From Zhihengliuella sp. ISTPL4 (GTDB taxonomy: Bacteria > Actinomycetota > Actinomycetes > Actinomycetales > Microbacteriaceae): DNA of 64,000 bases. The first letter of the stretch is position 1, and each line of letters opens with the position of its first letter. The DNA lies in NCBI RefSeq assembly GCF_002848265.1, contig NZ_CP025422.1, forward strand, positions 1,456,727-1,520,726, read 5' to 3'. A program made the translations under genes and the position numbers. This document shows, piece by piece, positions 7,949-16,988 of this stretch. The notes beneath the pieces are model-generated. The model saw nothing but the letters and a program-made list of their open reading frames with translations, was not told where the DNA came from and did no database searches.

Positions 7949-10444
7949 ATGCTCTACTCCGAACTCATCTCCCGCCTGAACGTGACTGGCCGCACGAGCG
8001 ACGGCATCCTTGCTGTCTGTCCAGCGCACGAGGACCGTCCCGAGAACCCGCATCTGCGGATCACCATCACCGAGCACGGCAAGGTCCTCATTCACTGCCG
8101 GGTCGGATGCTCCAACAAGACCGTGCTCAAGGCACTCGATATGACGCTCCGCGACATCGCGACCATCGACATCTCTGACGCGCCGCCGCTCCGCTCCTCA
8201 ACGTCGAAGACCCCCGCGGGGGTCGCGGAGATCGCTGCCCTCGCGACGCAGTTGGACACGTGGTCGGCCAACCTCGACGACGACGGCCGCAACTATGCCC
8301 AGCGTCGGTTCGGGATCACGAGCGCAGATGCCGAACGACTGCAGCTTGGCTCGGTGACCCAGGGCGGCGTCCGTCGACTCGTCGTCCCGTTCCTGACGCC
8401 GCAGGGCGTCCCCCGCGGCTACCAAGGACGAGATATAGACGGAACGCACGCCGTGAAGTGGCTCGGACCGAAGAACCCGAGGGGATCGGCATGGAGCCGG
8501 ATGGCGTGGCTCCCGGGCTCCACGGACTGGAACGAGGTCCTCATCGTCGAGGGCCCCGGCGACGGGCTGACTGCCGCCGCCATCGGGTACGACGCCATTG
8601 CCATCGCCGGTGCCGCGGGAGTGAACGCTAGCAACGCCGACGAGATCGCCTCGTGGGTAGACGGTCGGCCTGTGGTGATCTGCGGAGATGGCGACACCGC
8701 CGGCAGCAACTTCAACTCCAACCTCGCCAAGCTCCTCGTCGAGCGCGAAGTCTCCGTGCGAGTTCTTGACGTGCCCGAGGGCCTCGACCTCTCCGACTGG
8801 CGCGCGCAGGAGGGCGAAGCCTTCCGACCACTCCTCATGCATGCCATCGCCGAGAAGAAGCCGCTCGCTTTGGTCGAAGTCTCCCGTCGCTCCTGGAACG
8901 AGAAGCTCTACTCGCTCACCGACCTCGGGGCGGCTCGCTACCTGCTCGCCTACATCAAAGGGCTCGGCGCTGATCTCCGGTACACACCGGAGACAGGCTT
9001 CATGACCGTCGACAAGGGCGTCTGGCGTCCTGATGGAGTTCAGCAGGTCCGTACCTGGGCTCAACAGGTCGCCGACATCGTCCGCGCTCATGCTGCGGTA
9101 GAGGTCCAGAACGCGGAGGGGAAGGCCCGTGACAGCGACGAACAGGAGCGAGCGACGCGCTGGTCTCGATTCGCCGCGGCGGTGCAGTCCTCGAGAGGCC
9201 TCTCCGCGATGGTCCGCGAGCTCCAAGCTCTCCCCGGCGTCGGCGTCAGCTTCACCGCGTTCGACCAGCACAACCACCTGGCCGCGTTTACCAACGGGGT
9301 GGTGGATCTGCGCACCGGTGACCTCGGCCCGCACGATCCCTCGTTACTGCTCACCAAGTCATTCCGATTCGACTACGACCCTGAAGCCACGGCGCCCCGA
9401 TGGGTGCGCTTCATCGAAGAGGCCCACCCGGAGAAAGAGGGCGTCGTCGAGTACTTCCAGGTGCTGCTCGGCTACGGGATCACCGGCCACACGTCCGAGG
9501 CGTGCTTCATCGTCAACTACGGCGTCAAGGGCGGCAACGGCAAGAGCACGATGCACGAAGCGATTGCAGACGTCTGCGACGACTTCACCGTCACGACCGC
9601 ATTCTCGGTGTTCGAGGAGAAGCCCGCCGGAGGGATCTCGAACGACACCGCGGCTCTCAAGGGCGCCCGGTTCGCTCTCGCATCCGAGGGCAACGCGGGC
9701 AAGGCGATGGACGAGGCCAAGCTCAAGAGCGTGACTGGCGGTGACCGCGTTACCGCGCGGTTCCTCCACAAGGAAAACTTCACGTTCAAGCCGAACTTCC
9801 TGCTGCTGCTGGCCTCGAACAACAAGCCAGCCTTCAAGGGACAGGACGGTGGTCTCTGGCGGCGCGTCAAGATGATCCACTGGAACCACTCCTTCACCGA
9901 GGCCGGGACCGCCGATCCGAACCTCGGGGCCACGCTGCGTAGCGAGGCACAGGGAATCGCCACCTGGTTGGTTCAGGGTGCCGTGCGCTGGCATCGCGAA
10001 GGACTTCGTGACCCACAGTGGATCAAAGACGCGACGAAGACCTACAAGGCCACGAGCGACGCTCTCGCAGGGTTCTTCCCCGGCAATTTCGTCGCCGACG
10101 CGAGCTCGCGCTGCGATGGGGCAACGCTCTACGAGTCGTACACCGCGTGGACCAAGGCCGAAGGACTTCCCCTCAAGGAGGTGTGGACGCGGCGCGCGTT
10201 CTATGGAGCGCTCACAGAACGCGGCCTCGTTCAGCGCAAGACCAACAAGGGTCAAGCCTTCGACGGGATCCGTCCCGCCAACGACGCGGATCGTGCGAAG
10301 GCAGCAGAGGAGGACAAGGCGAACTCCGTCGCGTTGCCCTCGCCAGAGACCGCGGTGACCGCGGTGACCGCGTCGGTCCGCGACGTCCCTTCTCTCGACG
10401 ACTGGCTCGCCGAGGCGCCCACGCCCGACCCCATCCCCGTCTGA
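7949..10444 (+). CDS. Phage/plasmid primase-helicase (zinc finger, TOPRIM, SF3 helicase)
   Basis: 831 residues. Domain order: a CHC2-like zinc ribbon (Cys24, His27, Cys50, Cys54), a TOPRIM primase fold with catalytic Glu201 (IVEGPGDG) and Asp247-Gly-Asp249, a D5-N-type linker near 440-510, then a P4-family SF3 helicase with Walker A GGNGKST (Lys532), a Walker B-like SEGNAGKAMDE region and the sensor strand NFLLLLASNNKP. The C-terminus has a winged-helix-like segment. It should make primers and unwind DNA for replication of the element. The next gene is the DNA polymerase, 12 bp downstream. There is no Shine-Dalgarno; the start context is GACCCTC-ATG. Confidence 0.9.
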   Translation: MLYSELISRLNVTGRTSDGILAVCPAHEDRPENPHLRITITEHGKVLIHCRVGCSNKTVLKALDMTLRDIATIDISDAPPLRSSTSKTPAGVAEIAALATQLDTWSANLDDDGRNYAQRRFGITSADAERLQLGSVTQGGVRRLVVPFLTPQGVPRGYQGRDIDGTHAVKWLGPKNPRGSAWSRMAWLPGSTDWNEVLIVEGPGDGLTAAAIGYDAIAIAGAAGVNASNADEIASWVDGRPVVICGDGDTAGSNFNSNLAKLLVEREVSVRVLDVPEGLDLSDWRAQEGEAFRPLLMHAIAEKKPLALVEVSRRSWNEKLYSLTDLGAARYLLAYIKGLGADLRYTPETGFMTVDKGVWRPDGVQQVRTWAQQVADIVRAHAAVEVQNAEGKARDSDEQERATRWSRFAAAVQSSRGLSAMVRELQALPGVGVSFTAFDQHNHLAAFTNGVVDLRTGDLGPHDPSLLLTKSFRFDYDPEATAPRWVRFIEEAHPEKEGVVEYFQVLLGYGITGHTSEACFIVNYGVKGGNGKSTMHEAIADVCDDFTVTTAFSVFEEKPAGGISNDTAALKGARFALASEGNAGKAMDEAKLKSVTGGDRVTARFLHKENFTFKPNFLLLLASNNKPAFKGQDGGLWRRVKMIHWNHSFTEAGTADPNLGATLRSEAQGIATWLVQGAVRWHREGLRDPQWIKDATKTYKATSDALAGFFPGNFVADASSRCDGATLYESYTAWTKAEGLPLKEVWTRRAFYGALTERGLVQRKTNKGQAFDGIRPANDADRAKAAEEDKANSVALPSPETAVTAVTASVRDVPSLDDWLAEAPTPDPIPV

Positions 10445-10456
10445 GGCACGTCCATC

Positions 10457-12178
10457 ATGCAGATCATCATCGATTCCCCAGAGTTCTCGGCTGACCTCGC
10501 AGCGATGCGCGAGGCATTCGCCTCAACGAACATCATCGCCGTCACGATCCCGCCTGTGGACATCTACCAGCCGAACGCGAGACTGACCCACGTGGCGTTG
10601 GCCGCCGACACAGGCGCCTGGGTCCTGCGGGTTGACCTGTGGCGCCAAGTCATCAGGGACTCTCTGGGCGGTGGCCACCGGCTCGTGATGCACGACGCGG
10701 CCCACACCATGGAGGCGCTCGACCGACACCTCGGAGTCACCATCGAGCAACTCGCCGGAGCGACCTTCGACACGCGGGTGCTCACGCACCTCTTGGACCC
10801 GCGACCCCGCAAGGACGGCGGTTCCGGGCACTCTCTCACAGAAGCAGTACGACAGTACCTCGCGCCGGAAGCGCCGAGCACCGAGAACGTGGCCGATCCC
10901 GAACTACTGGGCGTACGCGCACACCTGATCCTCAGCCTGTTCAGAAGGATCGCCCCGATGATCCATGAGCTCGACCTGACAGCCTTGGCCACAAAGGAGC
11001 ATCGGCTCCAGGCACTCACGTCGACGATGGCGCGGCGAGGTGTCCGCGTCGACCGCGAGTACACAAAGTCGCTGAACGACGTTCTCGGTAACGACGCAAC
11101 TCGCTGGACCCTTCAAGCAGCTCGATACGGCGTGACCAGCGTCCAGAACCCTTCGCAGGTCGCTTCGGCACTTCTCGCCATGGGTGAGCACTTGACTGAG
11201 CGCACCAAGAGCGGAGTGTTCAAGGTCGACAAGACCGTCCTTCTGCCTCTCGCCGACCTCACCGAAGACGGTGAGCGGAGAGGAAGAAGGAATCCGAACT
11301 CGCTCGCAGAGGCGGTCATTCACGCGCGACGAGCGCAGGGGTGGAAGGAGTCGTACACTCGCCCCTTCCTCTTCCAGACCGATGTCGAGGGTCGTATCCA
11401 TCCGTCCATCACGACGCTTGCCGCGCGCACGGGACGCATGTCGCTCTCCCGCCCAGCACTCCAGCAGCTGCCCTCCAAGGGCTGGTCAGTGCGGAGGTGC
11501 ATCATCGCGGATCCTGGCCAGGTCATCATCTCGCTCGACTTCAAGCAGATCGAGATGCGAGTGCTTGCCGCACTGTGCGGAGACCAAAGGATGCTCGACG
11601 CGATCCTAGGCGGACAAGACCTCCACAACTTCACGGCGAGCCTCGTCTTCGGGCGGAACTTCACGTCGCGACAACGGGATCTGAGCAAGCAGATCGGTCT
11701 CGGGAAAGTGTACGGCGCGAGCGCTTCTACAGTGTCCCTCCAAACCGGTATCCCCGAGGCGCAGGTGGAGCCGGCGATGCGCAAGTACGACGAGCTGTTC
11801 CCCGGCATCAAGCAATACGGGAAGCGACTCATCGCCGATGCGCGTCGGCGCGAGCGTTTCGAGGTCGTGAACGTTCACGGTCGACTTCTGCCCCTAGATG
11901 GATCACGCGCGTTCACCGCGACCAACTACGCCGTTCAGTCCGTTGCGCGTGACATTCTCGCGGACTCCTTGATCCGCCTCTACGACTCCGGCTACGGCAA
12001 CAACCTGTTGCTGCCGGTACACGATGAGGTCGTGGGACAGGCTCCGGTCGCCGAGGCCGAGAAGACGGTACTCCGGATGAAGGAAGTGATGGAGACGGAC
12101 TTCATGGGTGTGCCCATCCTCGCTGATGCAGAGGTCTACGGCCCGTCCTGGGGCCACGGTTACGGCGCAACCGCGTAG
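10457..12178 (+). CDS. Family A DNA polymerase of the element
   Basis: 573 residues. The polymerase motifs are complete: motif A with Asp361 (SLDFKQIEMRVLA), motif B with Lys411 and Tyr419, motif C with His-Asp523-Glu524 (PVHDEVV). The residue equivalent to E. coli Phe762 is Leu415. The N-terminal exonuclease-like fold keeps the FDTRVLTHLLDP segment, but the first DxE motif is not visible, so proofreading is probably absent. Compared with chromosomal Pol I (about 900 residues) it lacks the 5'-nuclease. It is cotranscribed with the primase-helicase and likely replicates the excised element. Confidence 0.9.
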   Translation: MQIIIDSPEFSADLAAMREAFASTNIIAVTIPPVDIYQPNARLTHVALAADTGAWVLRVDLWRQVIRDSLGGGHRLVMHDAAHTMEALDRHLGVTIEQLAGATFDTRVLTHLLDPRPRKDGGSGHSLTEAVRQYLAPEAPSTENVADPELLGVRAHLILSLFRRIAPMIHELDLTALATKEHRLQALTSTMARRGVRVDREYTKSLNDVLGNDATRWTLQAARYGVTSVQNPSQVASALLAMGEHLTERTKSGVFKVDKTVLLPLADLTEDGERRGRRNPNSLAEAVIHARRAQGWKESYTRPFLFQTDVEGRIHPSITTLAARTGRMSLSRPALQQLPSKGWSVRRCIIADPGQVIISLDFKQIEMRVLAALCGDQRMLDAILGGQDLHNFTASLVFGRNFTSRQRDLSKQIGLGKVYGASASTVSLQTGIPEAQVEPAMRKYDELFPGIKQYGKRLIADARRRERFEVVNVHGRLLPLDGSRAFTATNYAVQSVARDILADSLIRLYDSGYGNNLLLPVHDEVVGQAPVAEAEKTVLRMKEVMETDFMGVPILADAEVYGPSWGHGYGATA

Positions 12179-12255
12179 ACGCTCGTCGCGCGCAGCGGTG
12201 AACCCCGAGCGGCATGAAGAGCTCGCCGACCGCCTCGATCCCGAGCCTCAGATAG

Positions 12256-12296
12256 CGAAGCCGTCATGCAGATCAACGATCCGCATGACGGCTTCG
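12256..12296 (+). terminator. Hairpin, candidate terminator after the polymerase gene
   Basis: A perfect 14-bp stem (CGAAGCCGTCATGC at 12256-12269, complement at 12283-12296) with a 13-nt loop, about 80 bp after the polymerase stop. Only a short T-stretch follows, so termination strength is uncertain. Confidence 0.5.
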
Positions 12297-12719
12297 TCGT
12301 TTCCGCTGTCGAGTTCGGGCGGGCCTTTGACGCGGCACAGCAGCTGCCTCCCAGCGTCATGTAGCCCTCAAGCGATATTGCGTCGACCACCCCTTCGTTC
12401 CGACCCGACCCGAACACTCTCGCCAGTTGGCGCGATTTTCGGCTTGACCAGCGTGTTCGCCTGCTCGCGAACCCGACCTGCAACCAGCAACCGACAGGCA
12501 GTGCGCTCATTTCGAGGCGGACCGCATAGGGGGACTACGGAAGCAACCGATTCGGGTCACCTGAGCGGGCGTGCTGAGGCACGTTCCCGCAGGCGCGCCG
12601 GGCCGCTTCGGAGCTTGCCGCAGGGTAACCGCGGCAAGCGCTAACCCCACAACTGAACACCTTGACCGAACCACATCCGAACCACGCAAATCATTTCGCG
12701 TGACTTCCGAAAGACCCTC
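12297..12719. other. Intergenic stretch without a clear gene
   Basis: A 32-codon reading frame (12266-12364, starting MQINDPHDGFVV) overlaps the hairpin and could be a gene remnant. A CCGAACCAC repeat occurs twice near 12668-12686, just before the sigma-like gene. No other supported feature is seen. Confidence 0.3.
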
Positions 12720-13559
12720 ATGAACTTCAACGGCATCTTCATCACGCCCGACAACGAGACGCGGGAGCAGCTGACCGCCGAGCAGGAAGCCCACCTCATC
12801 GCAGAGGCGCGTCGGGAGGTCAATCAGCGCCGCCGCCCGCACTTCGAGCAGCTGCTGTGGCAGTACATCCCCGCTCTGCGCGGACGGGCTGCCTCTGAGT
12901 ACCGCCGCATGGGCGGCTCGGTCGACATCGACGAAGTCCGCTCCAACGTCCTCGCCGGCTTCACGGAGGCGGTGTTCACGAACAAGGCGGGGGTGCGACT
13001 CATCCAGACGCTCGAGCGTTCCATCCTCCGTGCCGCAGACGAAACGAACATGCAGGGCGCCATGACCATCCCGGCCCAGCGACGCCGCGAGTATCGCACC
13101 GCGATGACTGAGGCGGGCGGCAACCTCGATTCCGCCATCGCGCAGGCACGCGGCGTCCTCGCGGAAGCGTCGATGCGCGCCCTGCACAGCGCGCTGGGCG
13201 GACACTCCAGCATCGACGAAGACACCGCGCACTCGAGCATCGCGCTCGACCCCTATGACGACATCGACTGCGTCCTCGACGTGGCGCGCGCACTCGCCGC
13301 GTTGACCGCCGGCAGCGACGGGAAGACCGGCCCCCTTCTCATCATCAATCGAGCATTCGGTCTCAACGGCGACGACAGCGCCGCCGACGCGGTCATCGCT
13401 AAGGAACTGAAGCGGGCCGCACTCGACAACCCCGACGCGAACGGCGCACGGTGGACGCCCTCGCGGGCAACCATCCAGCGGGTTCGGGAGACCGCGCTCG
13501 CTCTGATGCACGACGCGCTGTGCGCCGGCCACGACCCTCGTTGCAACCGCGTGCACTGA
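12720..13559 (+). CDS. Sigma-70-like protein of the element
   Basis: 279 residues. Residues about 40-85 (LLWQYIPALRGRAASEYRRMGGSVD then IDEVRSNVLAGFTEAVF) resemble sigma region 2, with the LxxxYxPxVxxxA and D-xx-xxxxxGFxxAV patterns. The C-terminal part has an IINRAFGLNGDDS segment and RATIQRVRETALALM, resembling region 4.1 and the end of the region 4 helix. The core HTH is poorly conserved. Related sigma-like proteins occur in actinophages. It may direct host RNA polymerase to the element's genes, or be a degenerate anti-host factor. There is no Shine-Dalgarno; the start context GACCCTC-ATG is shared with the primase gene. Confidence 0.5.
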   Translation: MNFNGIFITPDNETREQLTAEQEAHLIAEARREVNQRRRPHFEQLLWQYIPALRGRAASEYRRMGGSVDIDEVRSNVLAGFTEAVFTNKAGVRLIQTLERSILRAADETNMQGAMTIPAQRRREYRTAMTEAGGNLDSAIAQARGVLAEASMRALHSALGGHSSIDEDTAHSSIALDPYDDIDCVLDVARALAALTAGSDGKTGPLLIINRAFGLNGDDSAADAVIAKELKRAALDNPDANGARWTPSRATIQRVRETALALMHDALCAGHDPRCNRVH

Positions 13560-14199
13560 TTGCCGATGGGCGCGTGTCCGACGGTGAATGCACCCCGGGC
13601 GCGCGCCCACATCCCGAGCATGGATCATGATCCGGGCTTGCCGGTTAGGTGACTCGGAACCGTAGGTCGAACGACAACGAAGTCATTACCTAGGAGATCC
13701 GCACCCTCCTGTAACGCGCGGAACGAGTTCATGAGGATCCGGCCGCGCTGCCAGAATCCTCGTTCGACCAACTCGCGTCGAACGCGATGCCACGGTTGCA
13801 TGCGCCCGCGTGAGTATGTCGATCCCTCGCGCCCCTTCAGGCAAGCAACGTCGAGAAGCCTTCGGACGCGGCAAATCGCTGTGACCAAACGGTGGTGTCG
13901 AGTTGGCGATTGAGTCTCCGCCCACCTTCGTCTTACGCATCGGCGAGCGCTCCGAGACGGCCTGAACAATCGCGCTCAGCGCTTGCGGGCACGGATCGCG
14001 GCCTGACCATTCGAACGGTCCTCCCGGAGCGATAATCGCCCATACGAGGTCTGAAGGTTGCGCGCACGTTCCTCCCGTACATTGCTAGTTGCGGATCGAT
14101 CTGCCGCGCCTGGGAAATCCACCCCGAGCGGCGCGGGGCGTATCGCCCGCTCCGCTAGCGAAATCCGCAGACATCGGTAAGATTTCTAGTAACGCGCGT
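13560..14199. other. Gene-poor right end of the integrated element
   Basis: No convincing gene. A minus-strand frame from an ATG at 13801 to 13625 could encode 58 residues (MQPWHRVRRELVERGFWQRG...), of protein-like composition but without a ribosome site. The region ends at the presumed element/chromosome junction near 14195-14200. Confidence 0.35.
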
Positions 14200-15474
14200 G
14201 CCTTCATGCTGACGATGGCGGTGGTCATCCCGACCACCGGCTTCATCCTGCAGCGCTTCACGACGCGGCAGGTCTTCATCGCCGCGATGACGGCGTTCTC
14301 GCTCGGCACGCTCGTGGCGCTGGTCGCCCCCGGCTTCTCCGTGCTGCTCGTGGGTCGCGTGATCCAGGCCGCGGGTACCGGCATCATGATGCCGCTGCTC
14401 ATGACCACGATCATGAACGTCGTGCCCGCGCAGTCGCGCGGTCGCATGATGGGCCGCGTCGGCCTCGTCATCTCGCTCGCCCCCGCCATCGGCCCGACGC
14501 TCGCCGGGGCTGTGCTCGACGCGTTCAACTGGCGCGCGCTGTTCGCGATCGTGCTGCCCATCGCCCTGATCTCGCTCGGCATGGGGGCGAAGTGGATGAC
14601 CAACCTCGGCGAGACCCGCAAGGCTCCGCTCGACGTGCTGTCCATCCCGCTCGCGGCGCTCGGTTTCGGCGGCATCGTCTTCGGCCTGAGCCAGTTCGGC
14701 GGCGAAGGCGGCTCGGGCGGTACGACCGGCGTCATCGCTCTGGTCGTCGGCGCCGTCTCCCTCGCCCTCTTCGTCTGGCGTCAGCTCGTGCTGCAGCGCG
14801 TGGACGACGCGCTGCTCGACCTGCGCGTGTTCCGCTCGGCGAACTTCTCGCTGGCCGTCATCATCATGTCGATCCTGGCGCTGTCGATGTTCGGCACCCT
14901 GACGCTGCTGCCGCAGTACCTGCAGAACGTGGCCGGGCTCAGCGCACTGGAGTCCGGGCTCATCCTGCTCCCCGGTTCGGTGCTGATGGGTCTCCTCGGA
15001 CCGGTGATGGGTCGCGTGTACGACGCCAAGGGGACCCGTCCGCTGCTCATCCCCGGCACGATCCTCGTCTCGGCGTCGCTGTTCTTCTACTCGACGGTCG
15101 GTGAGCACACCGTGTGGTGGCTGCTGATCATCGTGCAGGCCGCCATGTCGGTCGGCCTCGCGATGTCGTTCACGCCGCTCTTCTCCTCGTCGCTGGGGTC
15201 GCTGCACCGCTCGCTGTACTCCCACGGCTCCGCGGTGCTCAACACCCTGCAGCAGGTCGGTGGCGCGGCCGGTGTCGCGCTGCTCACGGTCACGTACTCG
15301 GCGATCCTGCACGCCGGCGAGGATGAGGGCCTGTCGCGGGCGGTGGCCGGTGCCCCCGGCGCGCGGACGGCCTTCCTCATCGCGGCGATCATCTCGCTCG
15401 CAGCGGTCGCGCTCAGCCCGCTGGTGCGCAAGCCCGCCGACGACATCGGCGACGCGGCGCACGGCGGTCACTGA
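14200..15474 (+). pseudogene. DHA2-type MFS drug transporter, 5' end lost at the element junction
   Basis: From codon AFM at 14200 onward this matches the EmrB/QacA-like DHA2 family: a TMAVVIPTTGFILQRFTTR loop, motif A/C-type segments, GRVIQAAGTGIMMPLL, SRGRMMGRVG, then repeated helices to a charged tail. Family members begin about 50-60 residues earlier with helix 1 and the start of helix 2 (ending ...TTAFMLT), and that part is missing. The frame stays open upstream to an ATG at 14089, but that stretch encodes unrelated low-quality sequence. A residual protein from the ATG at 14206 would lack helix 1. Inference: the gene was split by integration of the element, and its 5' part should lie at the other end. 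Confidence 0.75.
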
Positions 15475-15504
15475 CCGCGCAGCCACTCCGACGGCGTCTG
15501 CTGC

Positions 15505-15651
15505 TCACCGCTCCTTGGGGGCGGGGATGTGGCAGACGCCGTTGCTGCAGTAGCCGGCGGCAGCGCCGTCGAGCAGCTCGATCGCACCCGGCAGCGGCTG
15601 CAGCCCGAGCGGCGCGTCCTGCCCGGTGTTCTCCTGCTTCGATTCGGTCAT
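15505..15651 (-). CDS. 48-residue Cys-containing small protein
   Basis: A short frame from the ATG at 15651. It is acidic, then Leu/Gly-rich, ending GYCSNGVCHIPAPKER. The tight C-x4-C pair near the C-terminus and the regular codon use suggest a real gene. It could be a small redox or metal-binding peptide or a peptide precursor. I do not recognise the family. It converges on the truncated MFS gene and is divergent from the AhpD-like gene. Confidence 0.5.
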   Translation of the reverse strand: MTESKQENTGQDAPLGLQPLPGAIELLDGAAAGYCSNGVCHIPAPKER

Positions 15652-15780
15652 CCCTCGATCGTACGCCCGCCGGGAGCACCGGGCGCCGCATGCTCTTCTC
15701 TGCGAGCCGACAGCGGCGTATCGTTCCCGGCGAGGGGGTGCACGCCCTCGCCGCGCGCCCCCGGCAGCCGAGGAGGCGCC

Positions 15781-16374
15781 ATGATCATCCACCCTCCCGA
15801 ACGGGCCACCGCGACCGGACATGTCGCCGCGATGTACGAGAGCGACCTCGCCGACGACGGCATCGTGTTCGCACACACCCGCGCCATGGCGGTGAACCCC
15901 GAGGCCCACGCCGCCTTCGAAGCGCTCGTCCGCGCGATCGTCCCGTCGATCGGCGTCCGGGTCTATGAGGCCGCGACCCTCGGCGCGGCGCGGGCCGTCG
16001 GTTCCGCGCACTGTCTGCTGGCCCACGGCCGCCGTTCCCTGCGCGCCGGCGTCGTCGATGAGGCCGGACTCGCCGCGTTCGCCGCGGGGGACGACCGCGG
16101 TTTCACGGAGCAGGAGCAGGCCGTGATCCGCTTCGCGACGCGCCTGTCGACCGCTCCCGCGGCGATGACCGACGCGGACACTCAAGAGTTGCGCGAGCTG
16201 GGGTTCACCGACCGGCAGATCGTGGACATCACTCTGGCCGCAGCGGCGCGCAACTACTTCAGCAGGGCTCTGCTCGCGCTGGCCGTTCCCGTCGAGGACG
16301 TCCCCGGGCTGGACCCTGCGCTCACCGCGGCGCTCACGCGGATCCCCGCGGCCCCGTCGCCAGGCGATCGATAG
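15781..16374 (+). CDS. Carboxymuconolactone decarboxylase / AhpD-like family protein
   Basis: 197 residues; AGGAGG lies 5 nt before the ATG at 15781. All-helical fold with the AhpD core: ArgVal-TyrGlu-AlaAla, then SAHCLLAHGRRSL (Cys78, His82) and TDRQIVDITLAAAARNYFSR. The usual second cysteine of the CxxC pair is absent, so it may be a single-Cys peroxidase-like member rather than a disulfide reductase. Probable role is peroxide or thiol-linked detoxification. It is followed 23 bp later by an acyltransferase gene. Confidence 0.75.
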   Translation: MIIHPPERATATGHVAAMYESDLADDGIVFAHTRAMAVNPEAHAAFEALVRAIVPSIGVRVYEAATLGAARAVGSAHCLLAHGRRSLRAGVVDEAGLAAFAAGDDRGFTEQEQAVIRFATRLSTAPAAMTDADTQELRELGFTDRQIVDITLAAAARNYFSRALLALAVPVEDVPGLDPALTAALTRIPAAPSPGDR

Positions 16375-16397
16375 GCCGTTCCCCTTAATCTGGACGG

Positions 16398-16982
16398 ATG
16401 CTCCGACGATTCCTCGCCCGCGTGTACTGGGCCGTCAGCCGGTGGACCCTCATCGCCGACGCCGCGCCCACGCGACCGACCGTCCTGATCGGCGCCCCGC
16501 ACACCTCGAACTGGGACTTCGTGCTCATGCTCGCCATCGCGTGGCGCCTCGGCATCGACGTGCACTGGCTGGGCAAGAAGAGTCTCTTCCGCGGCTGGCG
16601 AGGGCCGATCATGCGGGGCCTCGGGGGCATCGCCGTGGATCGCGCGGATCCCGCGCGCATCGTCGGCGAGGTCGTGGACCAGGTGCACGCGGGAACGGTC
16701 TTCGGCCTCGTCGTCACCCCGGACGGGACGCGCGGCGGGAACGAGTACTGGAAGAGCGGTTTCTACCGGATCGCCCGCGCGACCGGCATGCCGGTCACCC
16801 TCGGCTTCGTCGATCGCCACACCATGACCACGGGCCTCGGGCCGACGATCGACCTCACAGGCGACGTGGCCGCCGACATGGACCGGATCCGCGCGTTCTA
16901 CGCGGACAAGCACGGCGTACGCCCCGAGCGCCGTACGGAGCCGCGGCTGCGCGAGGAGACGGCTGAGCAGCCCGAAGACTGA
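16398..16982 (+). CDS. 1-acyl-glycerol-3-phosphate acyltransferase-like protein
   Basis: 194 residues. The HX4D catalytic motif is H35-TSNW-D40; the substrate-binding motif corresponding to EGTRS reads TPDGTRGG. An N-terminal amphipathic or hydrophobic stretch suggests membrane association. PlsC-like enzymes transfer acyl chains to lysophosphatidate, and the HTSNWD variant is common in short actinobacterial homologues of unknown substrate. It may be cotranscribed with the upstream AhpD-like gene. Confidence 0.75.
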   Translation: MLRRFLARVYWAVSRWTLIADAAPTRPTVLIGAPHTSNWDFVLMLAIAWRLGIDVHWLGKKSLFRGWRGPIMRGLGGIAVDRADPARIVGEVVDQVHAGTVFGLVVTPDGTRGGNEYWKSGFYRIARATGMPVTLGFVDRHTMTTGLGPTIDLTGDVAADMDRIRAFYADKHGVRPERRTEPRLREETAEQPED

Positions 16983-16988
16983 GCGCCC

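Larger units (their letters stand above)
1..14199. mobile_element. Right part of an integrated metal-resistance element with phage-like replication genes
   Basis: The left end lies outside the window. What is seen: a copper cluster, two metal sensor/exporter pairs, then a putative recombination directionality factor, a primase-helicase, a family A DNA polymerase and a sigma-like protein. Immediately after comes an MFS transporter gene whose homology starts abruptly in the second membrane segment. The segment is visibly less GC-rich than the flanking chromosome. Inference: an integrative element (ICE or phage-plasmid type) inserted into the MFS gene, possibly by a serine integrase, since no long direct repeat is expected for that class and a Gp3-like directionality factor is present. 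No integrase or conjugation gene is seen in this part. The right boundary is about 14195-14200. Confidence 0.6.

Noticed and set aside
14089..14205. In-frame N-terminal extension of the MFS gene
   Set aside because: Encodes no membrane helix and lies in element-like DNA; regarded as a chance open frame upstream of the junction.
14155..15486. 443-codon minus-strand frame opposite the MFS gene
   Set aside because: Composition is Arg/His/Glu/Gln low-complexity, and the plus-strand transporter is clear.
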